DNA of 64,000 bases from CAJCIT01 sp963771305 (GCA_963771305.1 CAVYTS010000013.1:186001-250000), one strand, 5' to 3'; shown: positions 9,303-17,721, counted from the stretch's first letter. Numbers and translations: made by a program. The notes: generated from the sequence alone by a model not told the origin.

Positions 9303-10751
9303 ATGAAAGAATTCTCAAGAAGATCACTTGCCAAGCGGCTCACGGCTGCCGGAGTCGCCGCCGCAGCGCTCCCGAAAAATGCGTCGAGCCAATCGCCCGC
9401 TCCAAAACGGTTCGCTTTCCCGGCCGGCTTCAAATGGGGCTGCGCCACGGCTTCCTATCAGATTGAAGGTGCCGTTGCCGAAGACGGACGGGGGCCTTCG
9501 GTGTGGGATAAGTTCTCGCACACGCCGGGCAAGACACATAAAGGCGATACCGGAGATGTCGCGGACGACTCTTATCACCGGTACAAGGAAGATGTCCAGC
9601 TGCTGAAGAGTCTCGGCGTAAAGGTCTATCGCCTTTCGATTTCCTGGTCGCGCATCTTTCCGGAAGGCACGGGCAAGCCCAACGATAAAGGCATCGCCTA
9701 TTACGAGAGAGTTGTCGACGAGTTGCTCGCGAATGGGATCGACCCATACGTGACGCTGTTTCACTGGGACTTACCGCAGGCCTTGCAAGACCGGGTCGGC
9801 GGATGGCAGTCTAGCGACACATCGAAGGCCTTCGCGGCATACGCAGGATACGTGGCTAAGCGGCTCTCCGACCGCGTTCATCATTTCTTCACGACCAACG
9901 AACTGGTGTGCTTCACGGATCTCAGCTATAAAATCGGCCAGTTTGCGCCAGGTCTAGAACTGCGCCCGGCTCTTGTCAACCAGGTGCGTCACAATGGCTG
10001 CCTGGCTCATGGTTTGGGAGTGCAGGCGATTCGAGCAACTGCTAAGCCCGGGACGCAGGTGGGAATGGCGGAGAACGCAGTTGTCTGTGTTCCCGTGATC
10101 GAGTCTCCATCGGAAATCGCCGCAGCTCAGAAGGCGACACGGCAAATCAATGCCCCGTTTCTGACGGCTGTGATGGAGGGCAAGTACACCGACGCGTACC
10201 TGACAAAGGAAGGTGCGGACGCCCCCAAGCACACGGATGCGGAAATGAAGGCTATCAGCAGCCCGTTGGATTTTCTCGGACTGAACGTCTACACGCCGGA
10301 GTATGTGCGTGCCGACGACTCCCAGGCGGGATTCTCTATGGTTTCCCGCCCCGTCTCTTTTCCGCACATGGCATCTAACTGGCTGTACATCGGGCCGGAA
10401 GTGATCTATTGGGCGGTACGGAATGTCAGCGAGGTCTGGAAGCCGAAGGAGCTGTACATCACGGAGAATGGCTGCTCATCGGATGATGTGCTGGAGAAAG
10501 ACGGTCATGTCTACGACACGGACCGGGTCATGTATCTTCGCAATCACTTGACGCAGCTGCAGCGGGCCGCCGTGGAAGGCTATCCGATCAAAGGCTATTT
10601 TCTCTGGAGCTTGCTCGACAACTATGAATGGGCTGACGGCTACAGCAAGCGTTTTGGAATCACCTACGTAGACTTCAAAACGCAGAAACGAACGCCGAAG
10701 CTCAGCAGCGCTTTCTACCGCGAAACGATCGCCCATAACGCTGTCGCGTGA
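9303..10751 (+). CDS. Glycoside hydrolase family 1 beta-glucosidase, Tat-exported
   Basis: Start set at ATG 9303 so that the protein opens with MKEFSRRSLAKRL, a twin-arginine signal (the upstream ATG 9270 would add 11 residues). Mature domain is a full GH1 barrel: FPAGFKWGCATASYQIEGA, DSYHRYKEDVQLLKSLGVK, YRLSISWSRIFPEG, FHWDLPQAL, acid/base region HHFFTTNELVCF, nucleophile region LYITENGCS, and the C-terminal YFLWSLLDNYEWADGYSKRFG. The acid/base motif reads TNEL rather than the usual NEP; the catalytic Glu is kept. Retaining hydrolysis of beta-glucosides in the periplasm after folding in the cytoplasm is expected. Confidence 0.93.
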   Translation: MKEFSRRSLAKRLTAAGVAAAALPKNASSQSPAPKRFAFPAGFKWGCATASYQIEGAVAEDGRGPSVWDKFSHTPGKTHKGDTGDVADDSYHRYKEDVQLLKSLGVKVYRLSISWSRIFPEGTGKPNDKGIAYYERVVDELLANGIDPYVTLFHWDLPQALQDRVGGWQSSDTSKAFAAYAGYVAKRLSDRVHHFFTTNELVCFTDLSYKIGQFAPGLELRPALVNQVRHNGCLAHGLGVQAIRATAKPGTQVGMAENAVVCVPVIESPSEIAAAQKATRQINAPFLTAVMEGKYTDAYLTKEGADAPKHTDAEMKAISSPLDFLGLNVYTPEYVRADDSQAGFSMVSRPVSFPHMASNWLYIGPEVIYWAVRNVSEVWKPKELYITENGCSSDDVLEKDGHVYDTDRVMYLRNHLTQLQRAAVEGYPIKGYFLWSLLDNYEWADGYSKRFGITYVDFKTQKRTPKLSSAFYRETIAHNAVA

Positions 10752-10772
10752 GCGCCGCTGAAAAATCCAAAT

Positions 10773-10884
10773 CCGCTTGCTGACAGCGCGCGGTTCTGTG
10801 CTGCTTGAGTGTTCGCGCAGATTTTGACGCGAGCGATCGTGGAACTGCCGGTTCCCAGCACGGAGCCGCCGCGTCAGCAAGCGG
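10773..10884. repeat. Inverted pair of about 30-base repeats
   Basis: CCGCTTGCTGAC at 10773-10784 is answered by GTCAGCAAGCGG at 10872-10883. The match continues inward with substitutions: left arm goes on to the CTGTGCTG ending at 10803, right arm begins at about 10856 with CAGCACGGAG. The arms enclose about 52 bases. No transposase or ORF lies inside. Looks like a REP/BIME-type intergenic palindrome just after the GH1 gene. Confidence 0.8.
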
Positions 10885-11477
10885 ACCTATGGGAGCCGTG
10901 GCCGTACAGGAGGGCCGTGCGCATGTGGGGATTGGAATGAGATTGCGGTCTGTTTCATACACCTCTATTGGGCTTTTTGCCTAAGGTTGTGCGGCCCTTG
11001 GGCAGAGCACGCAGCCTGCGGATGGAGTACCAAAACTGCCACCGCCTCGCTGGTCCATTTGGCAATGGACGGGTTAGTTATAACTGGATGGTTCCATCGT
11101 GCCGGGAACAGTATTCCAGCGATCCGAAAGCGCGCAATGCGCTACTGGTTTACTTTTGGCATCCGACGTCGCAGAATTCAGCAGATGCGACGCAAGCATA
11201 TCTCCCTGGCTCGCAGCGGATAGATTTGAGCCTCCAGCAAGGGGTGCGTGGATCAGAAGCCGCGGCCAGTCTGGGAGCCATCCGCTAGCTAAGCTAGATT
11301 CCAGTCTTTGCTGGCACTGCAGCATGCGAAGGCAGGGCGTCGCACATTACTTATAGGCGCACGCCCTGCAGCTAGCTCTACAGGCGCTTTAGACCCCGCG
11401 TGGGTCTCGTTACGTCACCATAGCGTCACCGCTTTTGGGCAGCCTGTTGGCGATTTGACCTAAGTCTTTTATTTACT
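10885..11477. other. Intergenic stretch without a convincing gene
   Basis: Overlapping open frames here (for example 10968-11288) have no ribosome-binding site, low-complexity composition and no recognisable motif, so I call none. Close to the tRNA there is a small hairpin (AGACCC ... GGGTCT near 11391-11407) and a near-tandem CGTCACC pair (about 11413-11430). The stretch lies downstream of the tRNA-Glu 3' end, where integrated elements often sit, but no integrase is visible. Confidence 0.5.
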
Positions 11478-11555
11478 TGGCGTCCCCAAGGGGATTCGAA
11501 CCCCTGTTATCGCCGTGAAAGGGCGGTGTCCTAGGCCGGGCTAGACGATGGGGAC
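11478..11555 (-). tRNA. tRNA-Glu (anticodon TTC)
   Basis: On the minus strand the gene starts GTCCCCATCGTCTAG and closes with TGGGGAC-G-CCA; the 7-bp acceptor stem pairs perfectly. Anticodon loop CTTTCAC gives anticodon TTC between CCGCC and GGCGG-type stem halves. T-arm GGTTCGAATCC is standard. The CCA end is encoded. Confidence 0.97.
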
Positions 11556-12187
11556 GCTACGGCGGGAAGCGGAGAAGCCGCTCTTTCTACTCTAACGTCG
11601 CACGCAGGCTTGAGTCAACCAAAGGCGGCGTGCTTCGGAGCACAGCCATGTCTCGGGCGCCGAACGTCGCGCGCTCTCCGCTTCGGAGCAGGGCTGTAGC
11701 CTTATAAGCCGAGAGTCCTCTCGGCTTTCGACCGAACTTCGATGCCGAGTCCATGGGTCTGCTCTCTTTCAGTCACCTAGGAGAGCGCGGATGTCAAGAG
11801 GCAATGAGCCGAACAACGCTGGTAGTGTTGGTTCCCGCCGGAGCCGCCCGTCGCAATAGGCCGCCATCAGAACCGCGCGCAGACCGCCAGGGCGCGCTTT
11901 GAGGCGCGCGAAGTTTACCCTTGCGGGCGAGCACGGTTCTGGTAGGAATTGTGCCGACGGGCGGCTCGGGCCGGAACAAACACGGTTCCCGCTGGTGAGC
12001 TCAGAGCCTGTGTGCTGATTCGCGCTGTCGGGCTGATTGCCGTTCCCTCCTTTGCTTTTCGTTCTGAACTGAGGGCCTCAGTCCGGTGAGTCACCTATTC
12101 GCTCGCTGGTGAAGACAAGAACTTTCTTCATCCCGGGTTTCGCATTCACAAACACGGCCTTGTCAAGGCAAAGACTAACCGTCGCGC
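11556..12187. other. Intergenic region between tRNA-Glu and the IS110 remnant
   Basis: No gene supported. It holds a large nested palindrome (listed separately) and, at 11700-11740, a shorter one around AGCCGAGAGTCCTCTCGGCT. The last 200 bases before the transposase 3' end may belong to the insertion element. Confidence 0.5.
11831..11977. repeat. Large nested inverted repeat, possible structured RNA or MITE-like element
   Basis: Outer arms 11831-11853 and 11955-11977 are 23 bases long and pair at about 20 positions (perfect over GAGCCGCCCGTCG). An inner stem pairs CAGAACCG (11868-11875) with CGGTTCTG (11934-11941), and a small GGCGCGC/GCGCGC hairpin lies between. It sits about 210 bases beyond the 3' end of the transposase remnant. 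Origin unclear: an IS end, a separate miniature element or a transcribed RNA. Confidence 0.65.
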
Positions 12188-13276
12188 TTACCCGTTATTG
12201 GACGAAGCTACCGAGGCCGACGTCGGCTCCCGGTAAAACTCTTTCTTGGTCAGAACCCACCAACACCGCTCAGCCAGATGGCGTGCCACGGCCACCTTCG
12301 CCTTGCCGCTCAGTTTCGTGTTCCCTTTCACTCGTTCGTACCGCCGCACCACGTGCGGATGCCGGTTTTCCATGCGCCGCCGTTGCGCCGCAATTACATT
12401 GGCCGCTTCCACGAAGGCCCATTTCAAATAGTGATTGCAGGCCCGCGGCGTCGGCCCCCGCCAGCTCTTCCCTCCCGAAGCGTGCGTTTGCGGCACCAGC
12501 CCGGCATAGCGGCCAGCCGCTCCGCGCTCCCGAATCGCTTCACATCGCCAACCTCAGTCCAGAATCGTGGCCCCCAGAATCAAGCCCACGCCAGGCATCG
12601 TCCACAACAACCGAATCCAACCCAGCGGCTCGAGTCGCGTCTGAATGGCGACTTCCTGGCTCTGGACACGCCGTTCCAGTTCCCACATCGCCAGGTACTC
12701 CTGCCGCAATCCCTCCCGTGTCGCCGGCGGTAGCTCCTCCATCGCCTTCAGCAGCGCTTGCCGGCCCTTCGCGGTGAACCAATCCCGATACTCAACCTCG
12801 TCTTCTTCCTCCACTAGCGGCTTCAGACCGTGTTGCGTTAGCACACCATCGATTCGGCACTTCAGCCCGCTGACGTGACGCCGCAGTACCAGCCGGCTTC
12901 GCACCAGTCCCCGTAGATCCCGCCGCGCCCCGCGCGGTATCCAGACTTCCGGCAGCGTCCCGCTCCGCAGCAGGATCAACAACCCGGCCGCATCCCGAGA
13001 ATCGAATTTGTTGACCCCGCTCATCCTCTTCTTGGCTTCCAATGGGTTCGTCAGGTGTGGCTCCAGATCCGCTTTCTCGATCTGCTCCACCATCCACATC
13101 CAGTTCAATCCGGCTTCCAGCGCCACCGCACTCCCTGGCTCTAGACTCTTCAAGAACCGCTCCAACTCGCCCCCTTCATGGTTGACCCGGATCGCCGGAC
13201 TCATCCGGCCACTTTCGCCCTGGATCCGGAAAACCGAGTATTTCTTGTGCGTATCGCAACCGATCAACTGTGTCAT
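12188..13276 (-). pseudogene. IS110/IS1111-type transposase, frameshifted
   Basis: N-terminal RuvC-like DEDD domain in one frame (MTQLIGCDTHKKYSVF with the first Asp at residue 8, VALEAGLNWMW with the Glu, KFDSRDAAGLL with two Asp), ending at MPGVGLILGATILD. The C-terminal Transposase_20 domain is in another frame (PQTHASGGKSWRGPTPRACN, HLAERCWWVLTKKEFYRE). Between them GDVKRFGSAERLA is in a third frame, so there are two lesions, near 12557 and 12510. All four acidic catalytic residues and the SGG region survive. Expression would give only a truncated protein unless frameshifting occurs, so it is probably an inactive element. Ends of the IS were not resolved; this family lacks clear terminal inverted repeats. 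Confidence 0.88.
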
Positions 13277-13515
13277 ATCGCTGCAAACGTTCCTTTCAAA
13301 CGTCTGGGCGTAGCGTACTCCAACGCTGCGCCCGCTGCAGCGCTCTCATAGAATCACAAAGGATAGAGATTTGTTTTTTTCGATCTAACGTCTTTCCTCT
13401 CAACGCCTTCCCCTAAGAACGCATAGGTCCCATTTTGCAGTCGGAACCACGTCCAATGCTATTTCATGGTTCAGGCGAGAACATCCGTCACTTTTCACTA
13501 ACAGAGAGAGACATT
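13277..13515. other. Non-coding flank upstream of the transposase
   Basis: No gene. In the IS110 group the bridge RNA is encoded in the non-coding end next to the transposase start, so the part next to 13276 is where such an RNA would be sought. I see several short palindromes (AACGCTGCGCCCGCTGCAGCG near 13322) but cannot delimit an RNA. The right part carries the ACAGAGAGAG ribosome-binding leader of the next gene. Confidence 0.4.
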
Positions 13516-14355
13516 ATGTCTGATGTATTGAAAGACCGCCCTGACCTCAACGGCGACGTGACAACTGAGCAAGGTCCGGCCACGCCGGATTCGGAGGAAC
13601 CGGAACCAGACGCTGGGCAACCAGCATTACCCGTCGACAACGGCGCGGAGAAAGGAAACGGCTCTGGTCCAAGTGACGATTCGGAAGTGGATGCGAAAAC
13701 TCGGGCAAATCGCGAGAATGCAGAGGAATCGACGGGGCCGCGTACCCCCGCCGGGCGCGAAGCCTCTTCGAAGAACGCCGTCAAGCACGGCCTCTTCGCC
13801 GAGGACCTGGCCCAGCATCTCAGCGAAGAACAAATGGAACGCTATCAGGGCTTCGTCGAAGGCATCGTTAAGGATCTTCACCCCGCAGGCGACCTGGAGT
13901 TGCACCTCGCGCAGCGCATCGCCGACATCCAGTTCCGGCTCGAGATGCTTCGCACCGCTGAGTTCAAGATCTACATGGGCGCGGCCATCCCTTCCCCGAC
14001 CATGGAAGGCTGCCTCCTGAAGACCAAAAACCCGATGGGCTTGGCTTCGCTCTACGACCAGCGCTTTCAGCGCTCCTTCTCGAAGACTCTGGAGGAATTC
14101 CGGCACGCGCAACAACTTCGATTGGATCAGGAGAAACAGGCGATTGAGGAGCTTCAGGCGATTGCTGCCGCGCACATGCAGCAGAACGCCCCGTTCGATC
14201 CAGCCCGGTTTGGCTTCGTTATTTCGAGCGAACTACTCTTCAAGAAAGTACGCCTCGGCAATGCCAAAAAAATGGCTCAATTCTGCACGGTTGACGGTGT
14301 CGTCGAGAAGAAAGTCGTCGCTACCCTCGCCGGCGGGCCCAAAAAGGCCGCCTAG
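13516..14355 (+). CDS. Acidobacterial conserved protein with STGPRTPAG motif
   Basis: Start set at ATG 13516 behind the purine stretch ACAGAGAGAGACATT; the frame is open further upstream without a good start. 279 residues. A disordered acidic N-terminus (about 70 residues rich in D, E, P) is followed by the motif NRENAEESTGPRTPAG and SSKNAVKHGLFAEDL, which recurs in many small proteins of Acidobacteria, then a helical region (EEQMERYQGFVEGIVKDL, LAQRIADIQFRLEMLRTAE, FRHAQQLRLDQEKQAIEELQ). Function unknown; I know no experiment on the family. The gene lies directly behind the IS110 remnant. Confidence 0.75.
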   Translation: MSDVLKDRPDLNGDVTTEQGPATPDSEEPEPDAGQPALPVDNGAEKGNGSGPSDDSEVDAKTRANRENAEESTGPRTPAGREASSKNAVKHGLFAEDLAQHLSEEQMERYQGFVEGIVKDLHPAGDLELHLAQRIADIQFRLEMLRTAEFKIYMGAAIPSPTMEGCLLKTKNPMGLASLYDQRFQRSFSKTLEEFRHAQQLRLDQEKQAIEELQAIAAAHMQQNAPFDPARFGFVISSELLFKKVRLGNAKKMAQFCTVDGVVEKKVVATLAGGPKKAA

Positions 14356-14382
14356 TCCGTTCCAAACGATGCAGAAAGGAGG

Positions 14383-14419
14383 GTGGGCGCCTTCGCCCGC
14401 AATCGGCGCCTCGTCGATT
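14383..14419. repeat. Double-hairpin intergenic element, copy 1
   Basis: Hairpin A: GTGGGCG / CGCCCGC around loop CCTT (14383-14400). Hairpin B: AATCGGCG / CGTCGATT around loop CCT (14401-14419), one G-T pair. Lies between the STGPRTPAG-motif gene and the PEP-CTERM gene. Could act as a terminator stem but has no T-run. Confidence 0.7.
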
Positions 14420-14523
14420 CTCAGCTGGCAGAAATTCACACCAACAATGATTAGGGACTTGACGCCGCGTGAGGGAAATCGGCTCCCTTTGTCGCATATC
14501 AGGCAGAGAGGAAAACGAAAGCC

Positions 14524-15132
14524 ATGAAATTCTTCCTATCACGGTGCGTGACCGCAGCCTTTTGCATCCTGTCCGTTTGCATCTTGTCGAGTCTGGCGCG
14601 AGCCGGGACGTTAACGGAAAGCTACGGTCTTTCTGGGGTTAATTTTCTCGGTGGTGGCCCGGTTAACTCGCCATTGCCCGGGTTTAACAGCACACTCGGC
14701 ACTTTGACCAGCATCAGTGGCACATATGCCGCGACTGCAGTGCTGCTGGAGGGAAATGCGATTTCGTCCAACATCAAGGTGGAGGATCCGAACGGCGTTC
14801 TACTGAGCACGATTACATTCCCTAACATAACGGGACGGGCGGAACAAAGTGAGTCAGGTACCTTCACGGTGCCGGTCGCTGACCTTGCGGACTTCTTAGG
14901 CACCGCGAACATCGACCTGACCCTGGTTCCATTTACAGCCTGCCGGGGCTCAGCCATGACTCCTACCGGCTGCAATGCATTTACCGCCAACGTTGGCGGC
15001 ACCGTAACGTACAATTTCAATCCGCCGGCGGGCTCGGCGACGCCCGAACCGGCGAGCTTGGCATTGCTGTCGGCCGGTCTGGTCGCGTTCGGTCTGTGGC
15101 GACGAAAGACCAAGCCTGGAAAAGAGGCCTAA
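14524..15132 (+). CDS. PEP-CTERM sorting domain secreted protein
   Basis: 202 residues: N-terminal signal (MKFFLSRCVTAAFCILSVC, cleavage after ARA), a beta-rich secreted body with Thr/Ser/Gly, and a C-terminal tripartite sorting tail: TPEPASLALL, hydrophobic helix, then LWRRK. In PEP-CTERM systems an exosortase (EpsH-type) cuts at this tail during export of exopolysaccharide-associated proteins; no exosortase is in this window. Ribosome-binding site GAGAGGAAAACGAAAGCC before ATG 14524. Target function unknown. Confidence 0.9.
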   Translation: MKFFLSRCVTAAFCILSVCILSSLARAGTLTESYGLSGVNFLGGGPVNSPLPGFNSTLGTLTSISGTYAATAVLLEGNAISSNIKVEDPNGVLLSTITFPNITGRAEQSESGTFTVPVADLADFLGTANIDLTLVPFTACRGSAMTPTGCNAFTANVGGTVTYNFNPPAGSATPEPASLALLSAGLVAFGLWRRKTKPGKEA

Positions 15133-15329
15133 GAGATAACAACGTCCGATGGATCGATTGTGTAGCCTTCGTCGCTCGCGGTTTTGACTGCGGCAGCACG
15201 CAGCGCAGCCTCACTGGCGTCCTTTGGTTCGGTGGAGTGGCGGCGAATGACTTCCTCGCCGACCTGGATTCGAATCAGCCACCGGTTACCCGGTTCATCA
15301 CGAGAGATTTCAACGCGGTCTGCCTTCAT
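15129..15329 (-). CDS. Small conserved-looking protein
   Basis: 66 residues from ATG 15329 (MKADRVEISRDEPGNRW). The composition alternates charged and hydrophobic residues as in a real alpha/beta fold (WLIRIQVGEEVIRRH, SEAALRAAAVKTASDEGYTI). Overlaps the end of the PEP-CTERM gene by four bases on the opposite strand. The ribosome-binding site is weak (AAAGAC). Not recognised; moderate confidence that it is a gene. Confidence 0.55.
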   Translation of the reverse strand: MKADRVEISRDEPGNRWLIRIQVGEEVIRRHSTEPKDASEAALRAAAVKTASDEGYTIDPSDVVIS

Positions 15330-15367
15330 GTCTTTAGAATGACAGAATCTTGGCATCTGAAGTGGGG

Positions 15368-15405
15368 CTGGGCGCCCTCGCCCGCGCAGGACGCCCACGT
15401 CCGGC
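15368..15405. repeat. Double-hairpin intergenic element, copy 2
   Basis: Hairpin A: GGGCG / CGCCC around loop CCCT (15370-15383). Hairpin B: GGACG / CGTCC around loop CCCA (15389-15402). Lies between the 3' end of trmFO and the 5' end of the small minus-strand gene. Confidence 0.7.
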
Positions 15406-15419
15406 CATTCGAGTAGAAG

Positions 15420-16751
15420 CTACACGCAGACGTTGAGGAATGAGTCCATGGCGAGGGTGGCGCGGCGGCAGACTTCGGCATGACGGGCTTTCTTGTCGTG
15501 TCGAAGCTTGTGGCGCGAGGCTTCATCCAGCCAGGGGAGAAGATCGAAGGTGATGTTGGCCGGCTGGAAGTGTTTAGGGTCGGCGTTGGTGATGTAGTGG
15601 CAGAGCGAGCCGAGCGCGGTTTCGCGCGGAGGACAGTCGACGGGGAGGCCTTGCGCAAGCTGCGCCGCGCCGCGGCCCGCGAGGAGTCCTGCGGCGATCG
15701 ACTCGGCGTAGCCTTCGACACCGCAGATCTGCCCTGCAAAGAAAATGCGCGGATCGCTCTTCAGCTGAAGAGTGCGTGATAACAGTGACGGCGCGTTGAT
15801 GTAGGTGTTGCGGTGCATCTGGCCGAAGCGCAGAAACTCGGAGCGTTCGAGACCGGGGATCATGCGAATGACGCGAGCCTGGTCGCCGAACTTCATGTGG
15901 TTCTGGAAGCCGACCAGGTTGTAGCTGTCAGCGCGCTGGTTCTCTTGCCGGAGTTGCACAACAGCCCAAGGGCGGCGGCCGGTGCGCGGGTCGTCGAGAC
16001 CCATGGGCTTCATGGGACCGAAGCGTAACGTGTCGCGGCCGCGGCGGGCGATTTCCTCGATGGGCAGGCATCCTTCGAAGAAGGGCGTTCTATCTTCAGG
16101 GATGTGCGGCTCATAGAATTCCGCCGCGAGGACGGCGGTGATGAAGGCTTCATACAGCTCCTTGTTGAAGGGACAGTTGATGTAGTCTTCGGTACCATCG
16201 AGTGACTTGCCGTAGCGGGAGGCGCGGAAGGCGATCGACATATCGACGGATTCGGCCGCGACGATGGGGCTAATGCTGTCGTAGAAGTAGAGGCGATCCG
16301 AGCCAGTGACGCGACTGATGTCGGTGGCGAGGGCGTCACTGGTGAGCGGGCCCGATGCGATGATGACGATGCCTTCTTCGGGGATGTGCTTGATCTCGCC
16401 GCGACGCAGCTCTATCTTGGGATGGTTTTCGAGGGCGCGTGTGATCTCGGCCGAGAAAACTTCGCGGTCGACAGTGAGGGCATGTCCGCCCGGAACGCGG
16501 GCGGCCTCGGCGGCCCGCATGAGAAGTGAACCGAGGCGGCGCATTTCCTGCTTGAGCTGCCACGGTGCGGAGTTGACCTGTTCGCTCTTGAGTGAATTGC
16601 TGCAGACGAGCTCGCCAAGGGAGTCCGTTTTGTGAGCGGCGGTCCGCTGGTGCGGCCGCATCTCGTGGAGGACGACACCGATGCCCGCTTCCGCGGCCTG
16701 CCATGCGGCTTCGCATCCGGCGAGCCCGGCACCGATGATGTGGATGGTCAC
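15420..16751 (-). CDS. trmFO: Methylenetetrahydrofolate-tRNA-(uracil-5-)-methyltransferase
   Basis: 443 residues, the usual TrmFO length. FAD-binding GAGLAGCEAAWQAAEAG at residues 7-23, then the family signature LHEMRPHQRTAAHKTDSLGELVCSNSL, PGGHALTVDRE, YINCPFNKELYEAF, FEGCLPIEEIARRG and RFGPMKPMGL, and FFAGQICGVEGYAESIA near 335. Uses folate and FADH2 to make m5U54 in tRNA T-loops, replacing SAM-dependent TrmA. Cytoplasmic. Start ATG 16751 gives the natural MTIHIIGAG N-terminus. Divergent from the antitoxin-like gene 45 bases upstream. Confidence 0.97.
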   Translation of the reverse strand: MTIHIIGAGLAGCEAAWQAAEAGIGVVLHEMRPHQRTAAHKTDSLGELVCSNSLKSEQVNSAPWQLKQEMRRLGSLLMRAAEAARVPGGHALTVDREVFSAEITRALENHPKIELRRGEIKHIPEEGIVIIASGPLTSDALATDISRVTGSDRLYFYDSISPIVAAESVDMSIAFRASRYGKSLDGTEDYINCPFNKELYEAFITAVLAAEFYEPHIPEDRTPFFEGCLPIEEIARRGRDTLRFGPMKPMGLDDPRTGRRPWAVVQLRQENQRADSYNLVGFQNHMKFGDQARVIRMIPGLERSEFLRFGQMHRNTYINAPSLLSRTLQLKSDPRIFFAGQICGVEGYAESIAAGLLAGRGAAQLAQGLPVDCPPRETALGSLCHYITNADPKHFQPANITFDLLPWLDEASRHKLRHDKKARHAEVCRRATLAMDSFLNVCV

Positions 16752-16795
16752 ATGACTATTGTAGGTTTTGGGGAAAGTTGGGAGGATGACGATAG

Positions 16796-17050
16796 ATGAA
16801 AACGACGCTGGAACTTCCCGATGCGCTACTTAGCCGTGCGAAGTCGGCTGCGGCTCAACGAGGCATTGCTTTGGATGAGTTCGTATCTGAGGCACTTGCG
16901 GATAAGTTGAAACTCGCAGAAGCCATGCCTTGGATGCGATCGTTCGGCAAACTTAAGGGGCTTCGGACGGAGACGGCAAGGATCAGCCGGATCATCGAGG
17001 AGGAGTTTGGCACGATCGAGGGGGACCGTTGCGATGCTAAGACTCCCTAG
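16796..17050 (+). CDS. VapB-type ribbon-helix-helix antitoxin, without a toxin partner
   Basis: 84 residues. N-terminal MKTTLELPDALLSRAKSAAA is the beta-strand and helix of an RHH (Arc/MetJ) DNA-binding domain; the C-terminal part (WMRSFGKLKGLRTETARISR, IIEEEFGTIE) is the toxin-neutralising tail seen in VapB antitoxins that precede PIN-domain VapC. No PIN gene follows: the next ORF is a convergent DUF6714-like gene that overlaps it by 14 bases. It is therefore an orphan antitoxin or a remnant of a lost pair. Confidence 0.75.
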   Translation: MKTTLELPDALLSRAKSAAAQRGIALDEFVSEALADKLKLAEAMPWMRSFGKLKGLRTETARISRIIEEEFGTIEGDRCDAKTP

Positions 17051-17510
17051 GAGGAAGAGCCTTTCTGTCAACTTCTGCAGACGGAGGTCCCAAAGCCTCC
17101 AAGGCCTTATCACGGACAAACCGAGAACGCTCACGATTCGCAACGAACTCAAGGAACCGGCGTATTACTGACCTCTGTTCTTCACTCAGTCGGTTGAGCC
17201 GGTCTTCCCGCCAAGCTGCCAGGATTGGGAATTTACGATCACTCTCATGCGGAAAGAAATGAAAAACAACGTGGTCTCGAACGTCGTTTGTGCCGTCCAA
17301 AGTCTCCAACGCGCAAAGTAGCCAAGCGGGGAGAAAAGACGCGAAGGCAAGCGGGGTCAGAAGCGGAAGGTCCGAATAATGACGTTCAACAAAGTCCCGG
17401 GGAATTGAAGTCCACGACTTGCCCTTCAGATTCTGTGCGAGGTCAAGATCATCGTCAAGCTGTTCGGCCCATTCGCTGGCGTCGGCGGGAGTGACCTCGC
17501 CATTGAACAC
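17037..17510 (-). CDS. DUF6714-like protein, start codon uncertain
   Basis: 157 residues from GTG 17510, rich in Trp and acidic residues (ASEWAEQLDDDLDLAQNLKG, FASFLPAWLLCALE, EEQRSVIRRFLEFVANRE). The frame stays open upstream and the codons before 17510 read LRKNIESAFPPAV, which fits the family's usual N-terminus (I-x-x-AF-P), yet no ATG, GTG or TTG is in place there. Either translation starts at GTG 17510 and the family N-terminus is clipped, or the true start was lost when the hairpin element at 17598-17646 came to lie there. Function unknown. Confidence 0.65.
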   Translation of the reverse strand: MFNGEVTPADASEWAEQLDDDLDLAQNLKGKSWTSIPRDFVERHYSDLPLLTPLAFASFLPAWLLCALETLDGTNDVRDHVVFHFFPHESDRKFPILAAWREDRLNRLSEEQRSVIRRFLEFVANRERSRFVRDKALEALGPPSAEVDRKALPPRES

Positions 17511-17597
17511 AGCTGGCGGAAATGCCGATTCAATGTTCTTTCGCAGATCCTCTTCGGTGTTTGTGCAGTTGTCGATCCAACTGGATTCTATCGGTGA

Positions 17598-17646
17598 CGG
17601 CTCAAGCCTGGGGGCTTAAGCCGGCTGCCCGTCCCTTGGGCGGACG
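17598..17646. repeat. Double-hairpin intergenic element, copy 3
   Basis: Hairpin B: 11-bp stem 17598-17608 / 17613-17623 (CGGCTCAAGCC with GGCTTAAGCCG) around loop TGGG, which is CCCA on the other strand. Hairpin A: CGTCC / GGACG (17630-17634, 17642-17646) around a loop containing TTGGG. Orientation is opposite to copies 1 and 2. Lies just upstream of the DUF6714-like gene. Confidence 0.7.
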
Positions 17647-17721
17647 CGGCGAGCGTGAATCTCCGTCGGAGGCATGCCTCGATAACGATCAGAGAATGGG
17701 TTGTATTCAAAACAGGACGAC

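Noticed and set aside
10968..11288. 106-codon frame after the GH1 gene
   Set aside because: No ribosome-binding site, no fold pattern and overlapping alternatives of equal quality.
11794..11979. 61-codon frame on the minus strand
   Set aside because: Lies across the large palindrome, which explains its open frame and Arg/Pro/Thr composition.
12109..12777. 222-codon Ser/Pro/Arg-rich frame on the plus strand
   Set aside because: Antisense of the transposase; composition typical of a shadow frame in GC-rich DNA.
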